64,000 nt of DNA from Sphingomonadaceae bacterium. GTDB lineage: Bacteria; Pseudomonadota; Alphaproteobacteria; Sphingomonadales; Sphingomonadaceae. Each line of letters opens with the position of its first letter. Within the stretch, counting starts at the first letter, position 1. Position numbers and translations under genes: made by a program. Positions 52,611 through 62,626 of this stretch are shown here, piece by piece. The stretch spans positions 992,001-1,056,000 of the forward strand of contig JACKLA010000001.1 of assembly GCA_024236155.1 (NCBI GenBank). The letters are read 5' to 3'. Under the pieces are notes generated by a model. That model made no database searches, was not told where the DNA came from, and was given only the letters and a program-made list of their open reading frames with translations.

Positions 52611-53619
52611 CGGTCAGCTTGATTTCGGCTGGCGGCATGCCGAACAATCCCATCACCGGGTGCGGCTGGTAGGGTTCCTCCAGCCGCCTCACTTCATCAT
52701 CGGTCAATTCGATATCGAGCGCGGCGACGGCATCGTCGATATGTTTCGGCTTGGTCGCGCCGATGATCGGGCTGGTGACTTCGGGCTTGCGCAGTACCCA
52801 GGCCAGCGCGATCTGCGCCATCGGAACGCCGCGCTCCTTCGCCACAGCCTCGACCGCATCGACGATCTGCCGGTCGTTGTCCTGCGTGCGTACATACAGT
52901 GCCTTGCCCACAAGGTCGCTTTCGGATCGTTCGGTGGTGCTGTTCCATGGCCGGGTCAGCTTGCCGCGCGCCATCGGGCTCCACGGCATGACGGCGATGC
53001 CGCGATCGGCGCATAGCGGCAGCATCTCCCGCTCTTCCTCGCGATAAAGCAGGTTCACATAGTTCTGCATCGACACGAACTGCCTCAGCCCGGCGCTTTC
53101 GGCGAGGTGGAGCATCTTCTGAAACTGCCAGGCATACATGCTGGAGGCACCGACATAACGCACCTTGCCGCTTCGCACGATGGCATCGAGCGTCTCGACG
53201 ATCTCTTCCATCGGCGTGTTCTGGTCGAGCCGGTGGATCTGGTAGAGATCGATGTAGTCAGTGCCCAACCGCCGCAGGCTGTCGTCCACCGCATGCATCA
53301 GCGCCTTGGCCGACAGCCCGCCTGTGTTGGGAGCGTTGCGCCAGCGGAAAAACGCCTTGGTCGCAATCACGATCTCGTCGCGATTGGCCATTTCCTTCAG
53401 CAGCTTGCCGGTGAATTCCTCACTCGATCCGCCTGAATACATGTTGGCGGTGTCGAAGAAATTGATCCCTGCCTCCAGTGCCTGGCGGAAGAAGGGGCGC
53501 GAGGCATCGAGATCCATCGCCCAGTCGTGCCCCTCTTTGGCGGCATCGCCATAACTCATGCAGCCGAGGCATAGGCGGGAGACCGTCAGGCCGGTGTTGC
53601 CGAACTGGACGTATTTCAT
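52600..53619 (-). CDS. Aldo/keto reductase
   Basis: A 339-residue NADPH-dependent TIM-barrel oxidoreductase of the YajO/AKR-type. The N-terminus MKYVQFGNTGLTVSRLCLGC is standard, and the tetrad is visible as Asp and Tyr in NFFDTANMYSGG, Lys in IVIATKAFF and His in LYQIHRLDQ; the cofactor block is ITSPIIGATKPKHID-like (TSPIIGATKPKHI). AGGAG precedes the ATG at 53619. A longer in-frame start far upstream would run antisense through the neighbouring regulator gene and was rejected. Substrate unknown. Confidence 0.9.
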   Translation of the reverse strand: MKYVQFGNTGLTVSRLCLGCMSYGDAAKEGHDWAMDLDASRPFFRQALEAGINFFDTANMYSGGSSEEFTGKLLKEMANRDEIVIATKAFFRWRNAPNTGGLSAKALMHAVDDSLRRLGTDYIDLYQIHRLDQNTPMEEIVETLDAIVRSGKVRYVGASSMYAWQFQKMLHLAESAGLRQFVSMQNYVNLLYREEEREMLPLCADRGIAVMPWSPMARGKLTRPWNSTTERSESDLVGKALYVRTQDNDRQIVDAVEAVAKERGVPMAQIALAWVLRKPEVTSPIIGATKPKHIDDAVAALDIELTDDEVRRLEEPYQPHPVMGLFGMPPAEIKLTVRT

Positions 53620-53694
53620 CGGGGCACTCCTGTAACGCTTGCAGCAGGCAGTAGCAGGCCAGCTTTGCCGGGCAATAGGTGAAGACGCTTGCGG

Positions 53695-53714
53695 ATATAA
53701 AGAAACCTTTATAT
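53695..53714. promoter_or_regulatory. Perfect ArsR-type operator palindrome at the start of the methionine operon
   Basis: ATATAAAG-AAAC-CTTTATAT: two perfect 8-base arms around a 4-base spacer. AT-rich palindromes of this size are typical ArsR-family operators. The right arm overlaps the ATG at 53713 of the ArsR-methyltransferase gene, and TATAAA inside the left arm could be its -10 element, so binding would block transcription initiation. No ribosome-binding site is visible, hinting at a leaderless message or a start at 53725. Confidence 0.7.
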
Positions 53715-54723
53715 GCCGACCGCAATGCGTATCGAGGCGATCATGCGGGCGCTTGCCGACCCTACGCGGCTGCGGATCATGCGGCTGCTTTCCGCCATGG
53801 AACTGGCGGTGGGCGAGATGGCGCAGGTGCTTGGGCAGAGCCAGCCGCGTGTCTCGCGCCATGTTGGCATATTGTGCGACGCGGGCCTTGCCGAGCGCCA
53901 TCGCGAGGGTAGCTGGGTCTTCCTGCGCGCCGCCATCGGGCGCGAACGAGGCAGCGCGGTGGGTGAAGCGGTTGCGCGGCTGCTCGCACTTGCCGAGCGT
54001 GAAGATCCCGAATTCGCCGCTGCCTGCAAAGACGACCTGCGCAATCTCGCAACCATCCGCGCCGCGCGAGAGAACAGCGCCCAGGCCTATTTCGCACGCC
54101 ATGCCGAGGATTGGGACGAGCTGCGCAAGCTTCACAGTCCTGACCGGCAGGTTGAAGAACGGCTTGCCGCTGCATTGGGTGAGGCGACGCTTGGCCAGTT
54201 GCTCGATGTCGGCACCGGCACCGGGCGCATGGCCGAACTGTTCGCAGACCGTGCAGAGCGGATCGTGGCGCTGGACAAGAGCCTCGACATGCTGCGTGTC
54301 GCGCGCGCCAAACTGCAGAACCTGCCCGCCGATGTGGTCGAGCTGGTGCAGGGCGATTTTGCAGCACTGCCTTTTGCCGCGCATACATTCGACACGGTGC
54401 TGCTCCACCAGGTGCTGCACTTCGCGCAGGAACCATCCGTCGCGCTGACCGAGGTTGCACGCGTAACCCGCCCGGGCGGACGCATCGCCATTGTCGATTT
54501 TGCCGCGCATGAGCACGAGGAATTGCGCGAACGCTATGCCCACGCGCGGCTCGGCTTCACCGATGGCGCAATCGAGACGCTGCTGACCGAGGCAGGATAC
54601 GATCCCGCTGCGCCGATCGCGCTCGAAGGCGGCGAACTGGTGGTCAAGATCTGGCTTGGCACGCGCAAAGGCCGGCCTGAAAGCGCCGACACAACTTCAA
54701 CAGGCAGGAAAGCGGCCCAATGA
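53713..54723 (+). CDS. ArsR-family regulator fused to a SAM-dependent methyltransferase domain
   Basis: A 336-residue fusion. Residues 1-90 are an ArsR winged helix (ALADPTRLRIMRLLSAMELA, then GQSQPRVSRHVGILCDAGL) without the metal-binding CxC of arsenic sensors. Residues about 130-310 are a class I methyltransferase fold with motif I LLDVGTGTGRMAELFAD and HQVLHFAQEPSVALTEVARV. It overlaps metF by 4 bases and leads the metF-metH operon, so it probably senses S-adenosylmethionine or S-adenosylhomocysteine through this domain and controls methionine synthesis, in the manner of SahR-type regulators. Whether it still methylates anything is unknown. The ATG at 53725 is an alternative start. Confidence 0.85.
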   Translation: MPTAMRIEAIMRALADPTRLRIMRLLSAMELAVGEMAQVLGQSQPRVSRHVGILCDAGLAERHREGSWVFLRAAIGRERGSAVGEAVARLLALAEREDPEFAAACKDDLRNLATIRAARENSAQAYFARHAEDWDELRKLHSPDRQVEERLAAALGEATLGQLLDVGTGTGRMAELFADRAERIVALDKSLDMLRVARAKLQNLPADVVELVQGDFAALPFAAHTFDTVLLHQVLHFAQEPSVALTEVARVTRPGGRIAIVDFAAHEHEELRERYAHARLGFTDGAIETLLTEAGYDPAAPIALEGGELVVKIWLGTRKGRPESADTTSTGRKAAQ

Positions 54724-55646
54724 GCCCCACTCTCGATCAGATGCATGAGGCGCGCACCGCGCTCGACAGTCCGCTGTTCAAAGGGCTGCCGGGCGATATC
54801 GACGTGTCGTTCGAATTCTTCCCGCCGAAGACGGACAAGATGTCCGATACGCTGTGGCATAGTGTCGAGACGCTCAAGCCGCTCGGGCCGCGCTTCGCTT
54901 CGGTTACTTACGGTGCCGGTGGCTCGACGCGCGAGCGAACGCATGAGCAGGTCGTGCGCATCCAGAAGGAAGCAGGCATTCCCGCCGCCGCTCACCTGAC
55001 CTGTGTTGCTGCAACGAAGGAAGAAGTGAACGAGGTCGCCCAGCATTATTGGGATGAGGGCATCCGTCATATCGTCGCGCTGCGTGGCGACCCGCCTGAC
55101 GGTGGTGGCCAGTACACCCCGCATCCCGGCGGCTATGCCAATGCAGTCGAGCTGATTGCCGGGCTGAAAGAGATTGCCGATTTCGAGATTTCGGTTGCAG
55201 CCTATCCCGAAGTCCACCCGGACAGCCCGGATGCGCAGTCCGATCTCGACAACCTCAAGGCCAAGTTCGATGCCGGGGCAACCCGCGCGATCACGCAGTT
55301 TTTCTTCAACACTCGCTGCTTCTTTGAGTTTCGTGACCGTGCAGCGGCCGCGGGTATCAAGGGCGAGATCGTACCGGGTGTGATGCCGGTGCTCAGCTTT
55401 GCAGCCGTCCAGCGGATGAGCGGGCTGTGCGGAACCGCCATCCCGGCATGGATGGAGGGGTTGTTCGAGGGACTCGACGAGAAGCCGCAGGCCCGCCAGC
55501 TGGTCAGCGCGACGATCGCCGCCGAACTGTGCCGCCGCCTCTATGCGGGCGGGGTGCGGCAATATCATTTCTACACATTGAACCGCGCCGAGCTGAGTTA
55601 CGCAATCTGCCACATGCTCGGTATGCGCCCGAAGGAGCAGCGATAA
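54720..55646 (+). CDS. metF: 5,10-methylenetetrahydrofolate reductase MetF
   Basis: A 308-residue FAD-containing TIM-barrel enzyme producing 5-methyltetrahydrofolate for methionine synthase. The catalytic Glu and flavin block is DVSFEFFPPKTDKM, followed by ASVTYGAGGSTRERT, HLTCVAATKEEV, IVALRGDPPDGGG and ITQFFFNTRCFFEF. The start overlaps the preceding stop (ATGA) and the end overlaps metH part 1 by one base (TAATG). The neighbourhood is a methylation-cycle operon. Confidence 0.95.
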   Translation: MSPTLDQMHEARTALDSPLFKGLPGDIDVSFEFFPPKTDKMSDTLWHSVETLKPLGPRFASVTYGAGGSTRERTHEQVVRIQKEAGIPAAAHLTCVAATKEEVNEVAQHYWDEGIRHIVALRGDPPDGGGQYTPHPGGYANAVELIAGLKEIADFEISVAAYPEVHPDSPDAQSDLDNLKAKFDAGATRAITQFFFNTRCFFEFRDRAAAAGIKGEIVPGVMPVLSFAAVQRMSGLCGTAIPAWMEGLFEGLDEKPQARQLVSATIAAELCRRLYAGGVRQYHFYTLNRAELSYAICHMLGMRPKEQR

Positions 55647-56692
55647 TGTCTGTCCGCGACGAATTGCTGGCCGAGGCGGCGCAGCATATCCTGATAAAGG
55701 ACGGCCCCTATGGCACCGCGATCCAGCGTGCGAAGCTGGCAGCCGAGGAATATGCAGGCGATACCGGGCTGACCGACGACCAGAAGGGCAATAATGACCT
55801 CGTCAACCTGACCCAGCCGCAGGTGATCCGCGCGATCTGCGATGAATATATTGCCGCTGGCGCAACAGTGCTGGCGACCAACACCTTCAACGCCAACCGC
55901 ATCAGCCAGGCCGATTACGGGGCGGAAGACCTCGTGCGCGAAATGAACATTGCGGCGGCCAAGGTCATCCGTGAGGCGTGCGAGGCCGCAACCGCGAAGG
56001 ATGGCCGCAAGCGTTTCGTGTGCGGCGCGATGGGGCCGACCAACAAGACGCTGTCGCTGTCGCCCAATGTCGAAGACCCCGGATATCGCGAAGTAACCTT
56101 CGACGAAATTGTCGAGGTTTACCGCGAACAGGCCGCCGCGCTCATTGAAGGCGGGGTCGATACGATCCTGATCGAAACCGTGTTCGATACGCTCAACTGC
56201 AAGGCCGCGATCATGGTGGTGAAGCAGCTTGAACAAGAGCTTGCGCAGGACATCCCGCTGATGATCTCGCTGACGCTGACCGATCTTTCGGGACGCAACC
56301 TGTCGGGCCATACGGTCGAGGCATTCTGGTACACCGTGCGCCACGCGAAGCCGGTGACCATTGGTCTCAATTGCAGCTTCGGTGCAGAGCAGTTGCGTCC
56401 GCATGTCCAGCTGCTGTCGGCAATGGCCGATACGCTGCTGATGGTTTACCCCAATGCAGGCCTGCCCAACGAGCTTGGCGAATATGACGAACTGCCCGAG
56501 ACCACCGCGTCGCTGGTGCGCCAGTGGGCCGAGAATGGCCGCGCCAATATCCTGGGCGGTTGTTGCGGCTCGACCCCGGCGCATATCGCCGCCATCGCAA
56601 GGGCGGTTGAGGGGCTGGAGCCGCGCAAAGTGCCGGGCATCGAACCGCAGATGCGGCTTGCCGGTCTCGAGCCTTTTACGATTGCCGCTTAG
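55646..56692 (+). CDS. metH: Methionine synthase MetH, homocysteine-binding part
   Basis: A 348-residue protein corresponding to the N-terminal homocysteine S-methyltransferase barrel of MetH. Visible are LIKDGPYGTAIQ, ATVLATNTFNANRISQADYG, VCGAMGPTNKTLSLSPN and the zinc-binding cysteines in IGLNCSFGAEQLRPH and ILGGCCGSTPAHIAAIA. GAAGGAG precedes the ATG at 55646. It stops at 56692 and the rest of MetH begins as a separate gene 28 bases later, so methionine synthase here is a two-subunit enzyme. Confidence 0.93.
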   Translation: MSVRDELLAEAAQHILIKDGPYGTAIQRAKLAAEEYAGDTGLTDDQKGNNDLVNLTQPQVIRAICDEYIAAGATVLATNTFNANRISQADYGAEDLVREMNIAAAKVIREACEAATAKDGRKRFVCGAMGPTNKTLSLSPNVEDPGYREVTFDEIVEVYREQAAALIEGGVDTILIETVFDTLNCKAAIMVVKQLEQELAQDIPLMISLTLTDLSGRNLSGHTVEAFWYTVRHAKPVTIGLNCSFGAEQLRPHVQLLSAMADTLLMVYPNAGLPNELGEYDELPETTASLVRQWAENGRANILGGCCGSTPAHIAAIARAVEGLEPRKVPGIEPQMRLAGLEPFTIAA

Positions 56693-56720
56693 CGCCCCTC
56701 GATTTGAGAGTTATAATTCA

Positions 56721-59345
<2,625 letters not shown>

Positions 59346-59405
59346 CCGCGCGGCGGGAATAGCGCAGGGCGAACAGGTCTTCCGGCAGGGGCGATTCTGC
59401 CGGAC

Positions 59406-59604
59406 GGACCAGCGGGAGAGTTCGTGCCGCAAGGCATGGCGCCGAAGGAGCAACCGCCCCGGAATCTCTCAGGCCCAAGGACCGCTGGACCGGCTGACAC
59501 TCTGGAAAGCGCGAAGGGCTGCAAGGCCCGACGCCACCGAAGGAAGAAGTGCGGTTGCCTCGCGCTCCCGCATGAAGCTCTCAGGTTTCCCGACAGAGGG
59601 GGCG
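59406..59604 (+). ncRNA. Tandem glycine riboswitch
   Basis: Aptamer 1 has the conserved elements GGGAGAG (59414-59420), GCCGAAGGAGCAA (59441-59453) and AATCTCTCAGG (59463-59473) followed by AAGGACCGCTGGA. Aptamer 2, after a short linker, has CTGGAAAG (59502-59509), ACCGAAGGAAGAAG (59536-59549) and AAGCTCTCAGG (59575-59585), then TTTCCCGACAGAGGGGG. These are the signatures of two cooperative glycine aptamers. It sits in the 299-base gap between metH and gcvT and is expected to switch on the glycine cleavage operon when glycine is abundant. Confidence 0.95.
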
Positions 59605-59644
59605 GCAGCGCGTTTCATCGTGAGGCGCGCATGAGTCGGGGACT

Positions 59645-60796
59645 ATGATGAGCGATACCGAAGAAACCATCGAAGACCTGCCGCTGGGCACGCTGCCGCT
59701 CGATGCCTGGCACCGCGCGCAGGGTGCGCGGATGGTGCCCTTTGCAGGCTACGAAATGCCGATCCAGTATGCCGGTCCGTTTGGGGGCATCGTTGCCGAA
59801 CACGAATGGACGCGCACTTCTGCTGGCCTGTTCGATGTTTCGCATATGGGCCAGTTGCTGCTGTCCGGCCCGGATCTGGATGCGGTGGTTGAGGCGGTGC
59901 TGCCGATCGACCTTTCGACACTCAAGCTCGGCAGCCAGCGTTATTCGCTGCTGCTCGACGAGAACGGCGGCGTACTCGACGATTTGATGGTCTCGCGCTG
60001 GCCGCAGCACCTCTATCTTGTGGTCAACGGCGCGACCAAGTGGGACGATATCGGCCATTTGCGCGAATACCTGCCCGACGAAATCACGCTCAACCACCTC
60101 GAAGACCGCGCGCTGCTCGCACTGCAGGGGCCGAAGGCGGCGGACGCGCTGGCGCGCCATGCGACTGGCGAATATCCGCTGTCGGCGCTGACCTTCATGA
60201 AATTCGGCCAGTTCAGGCTGGCGGGCCATGATGTGACCATCGCGCGTGCGGGCTACACCGGCGAGGACGGCTTCGAAATCTCGCTCTCCGGCGATGCGGC
60301 GGAGGAAATCGCGACGCTGCTGTGCGGCGAGCCCGAAGTGAAGCCCATCGGCTTGGGCGCGCGCGATTCGCTCAGGCTCGAAGCCGGACTGCCGCTCTAC
60401 GGCCATGACCTCTCGCCCGAAACTTCGCCCATCGAGGCAGGGCTGGTGTTCGGCATCAACAAGCGCCGCCGTACCGAAGGCGGCTATCCCGGCGCAGAGC
60501 GGATCAATCGCGAGATCGTGGACGGCACAGCGCGCAAATGGGTCGGCCTCAAACTCGATGGCCGCATGCCCGCGCGCGAAGGGGCCGAAGTCTTTTCGGG
60601 TGACGAGAAGATCGGAGTCGTGACCAGCGGTGGTTTCTCACCTTCGCTCGGCTACCCGATCGCTGTCGCCTATGTCGCCAGCGCGCATGCCGCCGAAGGC
60701 ACCGCGCTCGAAATCGAAGTCAGGAACAAGCGTCTGCCGGCCACGGTCGTGCCGATGCCCTTCGTACCGCACCGTTACTATCGAGGGAGCAAGTAG
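59645..60796 (+). CDS. gcvT: Glycine cleavage system T protein (aminomethyltransferase)
   Basis: A 383-residue folate-dependent enzyme that takes the aminomethyl group from the lipoylated H protein, releasing ammonia and forming 5,10-methylenetetrahydrofolate. Blocks: VPFAGYEMPIQYAGPFGGIV, TSAGLFDVSHMGQLLLSGP, LLDENGGVLDDLMVSRW, RAGYTGEDGFEISLSG, GLGARDSLRLEAGLPLYGHD and, near the end, GVVTSGGFSPSLGYPIAVAY. Two adjacent ATGs at 59645 and 59648 follow GGGG; either could be used. First gene after the glycine riboswitch. Confidence 0.95.
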   Translation: MMSDTEETIEDLPLGTLPLDAWHRAQGARMVPFAGYEMPIQYAGPFGGIVAEHEWTRTSAGLFDVSHMGQLLLSGPDLDAVVEAVLPIDLSTLKLGSQRYSLLLDENGGVLDDLMVSRWPQHLYLVVNGATKWDDIGHLREYLPDEITLNHLEDRALLALQGPKAADALARHATGEYPLSALTFMKFGQFRLAGHDVTIARAGYTGEDGFEISLSGDAAEEIATLLCGEPEVKPIGLGARDSLRLEAGLPLYGHDLSPETSPIEAGLVFGINKRRRTEGGYPGAERINREIVDGTARKWVGLKLDGRMPAREGAEVFSGDEKIGVVTSGGFSPSLGYPIAVAYVASAHAAEGTALEIEVRNKRLPATVVPMPFVPHRYYRGSK

Positions 60797-60797
60797 A

Positions 60798-61169
60798 ATG
60801 GCCCGTTACTTCACCGACGAACACGAATGGATCGATGTCGATGGCGACAATGCCACGGTCGGCATCACCGACTATGCGCAGGAACAGCTGGGCGATATCG
60901 TCTTCGTCGAACTGCCTGCCACCGGCACCATGCTAGACAAGGGCGGCGATGCGGCGGTGGTCGAAAGCGTCAAGGCGGCAAGCGACGTCTACGCCCCGAT
61001 CAGCGGCGAGGTGATGGAAACCAACGCCGCGCTCGAGGAAGACCCGGCGCTGGTCAACACCAGCCCCGAAGAAGACGGCTGGTTCTTCAAGATGACCTTG
61101 GGCGACAAGTCCGAGCTCGAGGGGCTGATGGACGCCAAGGCCTACAAGGCGTTCTGCGAGTCGCTTTAA
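60798..61169 (+). CDS. gcvH: Glycine cleavage system H protein
   Basis: A 123-residue lipoyl carrier shuttling the aminomethyl intermediate between P, T and L proteins. The fold blocks are YFTDEHEWIDVDGDNATVGI, the lipoylation site lysine in AAVVESVKAASDVYAPISGE (about residue 60), and NTSPEEDGWFFKM. It follows gcvT by one base, and the gcvPA gene follows across a REP-like stem-loop. Confidence 0.96.
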   Translation: MARYFTDEHEWIDVDGDNATVGITDYAQEQLGDIVFVELPATGTMLDKGGDAAVVESVKAASDVYAPISGEVMETNAALEEDPALVNTSPEEDGWFFKMTLGDKSELEGLMDAKAYKAFCESL

Positions 61170-61173
61170 CCGC

Positions 61174-61253
61174 GTCATCCCAGCGAAAGCTGGGATCGCT
61201 GTCCGCCTTGGTCGGACTTTGCCGAAAGAGATCCCAGCTTTCGCTGGGATGAC
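61174..61253. repeat. REP/REPIN-like perfect inverted repeat (family CCCAGCGAAAGCTGGG)
   Basis: A 24-base sequence at 61174-61197 (GTCATCCCAGCGAAAGCTGG then GATC) is repeated exactly in reverse complement at 61230-61253 around a 32-base loop. Each arm is itself a hairpin (ATCCCAGC-GAAA-GCTGGGAT). It fills nearly all of the 95-base gap between gcvH and gcvPA and ends 12 bases before the gcvPA start. In the mRNA it would form either two small hairpins or one 24-bp stem. Confidence 0.85.
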
Positions 61254-61264
61254 GGGAAAAACAA

Positions 61265-62626
61265 ATGCGCTACCTACCCCTGACCGATACCGACCGTGGC
61301 GAGATGCTCGCGAAGATCGGGGCCTCCTCGATCGATGACCTTTTCGTCGACGTGCCCGAAGAGGCGCGGCTCAGCGGCCCGATCGAGGGCCTGCCGCTCC
61401 ACGCCAGCGAGATGGCGGTCGAGAAGCACATGCGTGCGCTGAGCAAGAAGAACCTTGCTGCCGCCGATGCGCCGTTCTTCCTGGGGGCTGGGGCCTATCG
61501 CCACCATGTTCCGGCCAGTGTCGATCATATCATCCAGCGCGGCGAATTCCTCACCGCTTACACGCCCTACCAGCCGGAAATCGCGCAGGGCACGCTGCAG
61601 ATGCTGTTCGAGTTCCAGACGCAGGTCGCGCGGCTTTATGGCTGCGCGGTGGCCAATGCCTCGATGTATGATGGCTCGACCGCGTGCTGGGAAGCGGTGG
61701 CGATGGCGCACCGGGTGACGCGGCGCAAACGCGTGGTCCTGTCGGGCGCGCTGCACCCGCATTACGCTGAAGTCGTGCGGACCATGGCCAAGTTCACCGA
61801 TGATGAAATCGCCGATTCGCGGCCGTCGATCCAGCCGCAGCCGGACAATTCCGGGCTGATTTCGCGGATCGACGAGAACACCAGCTGCGTGGTGGTGCAG
61901 TACCCTGACATCCTCGGGCGCATCCCCGACCTCGCCGAAATCGCCGAAGCGGCGCATGCCAAGGGCGCACTGCTGATCGCGGTCAACACCGAACCGGTGG
62001 CACTCGGTGCGATCAAGTCACCGGGCGAGTTGGGCGCGGATATCGTCGTCGGCGAAGGCCAGTCGATCGGCGTCGGGCTGCAGTTTGGCGGGCCATATCT
62101 GGGCCTGTTCGCCGTGCGCGATCCCAAGCATGTTCGCCAGATGCCGGGCCGGCTGTGCGGCGAGACCACCGATGCCGAGGGCAAGCGCGGCTTTGTGCTC
62201 ACACTCTCGACCCGCGAGCAGCATATCCGCCGCGAGAAGGCAACCAGCAACATCTGCACCAATAGCGGGCTGTGCGCGCTGGCATTCAACGTCCACATGA
62301 CGCTGCTGGGAGAGAAGGGGCTGCGCCAGCTGGCTGCCGAAAACCACCGGCTTGCCTGCCTCGCCGCCGACCGGCTGGCGAAGGTGCCGGGCGTGAGCGT
62401 GCTCAACGGCGCATTCTTCAACGAGTTCACCGTCACCATCGGCGGCAATGCGCGTGATGCGGTGCGGACCCTGGCCGACAAGGGCATCCTTGCGGGCGTT
62501 TCGCTCAGCAGGCTGTACCCCGACAGCGAAGGCATGGACGATGCGCTGCTTGTCGCAGTGACCGAAACCACCACCGAGGAAGACATCGAAACCCTTGCCT
62601 CCGCGCTTCAGGAGGTGCTGGCATGA
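61265..62626 (+). CDS. gcvPA: Glycine dehydrogenase (decarboxylating) subunit 1, GcvPA
   Basis: A 453-residue N-terminal half of the P protein, fold-type I PLP enzyme family but without the cofactor lysine. Family blocks: PFFLGAGAYRHHVPASVDHI, EFLTAYTPYQPEIAQGTLQM, ANASMYDGSTACWEAVAMAH, GEGQSIGVGLQFGGPYLGLF and REKATSNICTNSGLCALAFN. Forms a heterotetramer with GcvPB to decarboxylate glycine. Its stop overlaps the gcvPB start by 4 bases (ATGA). A REP-like stem-loop lies just upstream of the start. Confidence 0.95.
   Translation: MRYLPLTDTDRGEMLAKIGASSIDDLFVDVPEEARLSGPIEGLPLHASEMAVEKHMRALSKKNLAAADAPFFLGAGAYRHHVPASVDHIIQRGEFLTAYTPYQPEIAQGTLQMLFEFQTQVARLYGCAVANASMYDGSTACWEAVAMAHRVTRRKRVVLSGALHPHYAEVVRTMAKFTDDEIADSRPSIQPQPDNSGLISRIDENTSCVVVQYPDILGRIPDLAEIAEAAHAKGALLIAVNTEPVALGAIKSPGELGADIVVGEGQSIGVGLQFGGPYLGLFAVRDPKHVRQMPGRLCGETTDAEGKRGFVLTLSTREQHIRREKATSNICTNSGLCALAFNVHMTLLGEKGLRQLAAENHRLACLAADRLAKVPGVSVLNGAFFNEFTVTIGGNARDAVRTLADKGILAGVSLSRLYPDSEGMDDALLVAVTETTTEEDIETLASALQEVLA

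Noticed and set aside
53620..54543. An N-terminal extension of the aldo/keto reductase to about 647 residues, which would look like a fusion
   Set aside because: The extra part is antisense to the ArsR-methyltransferase gene and matches no family; the ATG at 53619 has AGGAG and begins the usual reductase sequence.
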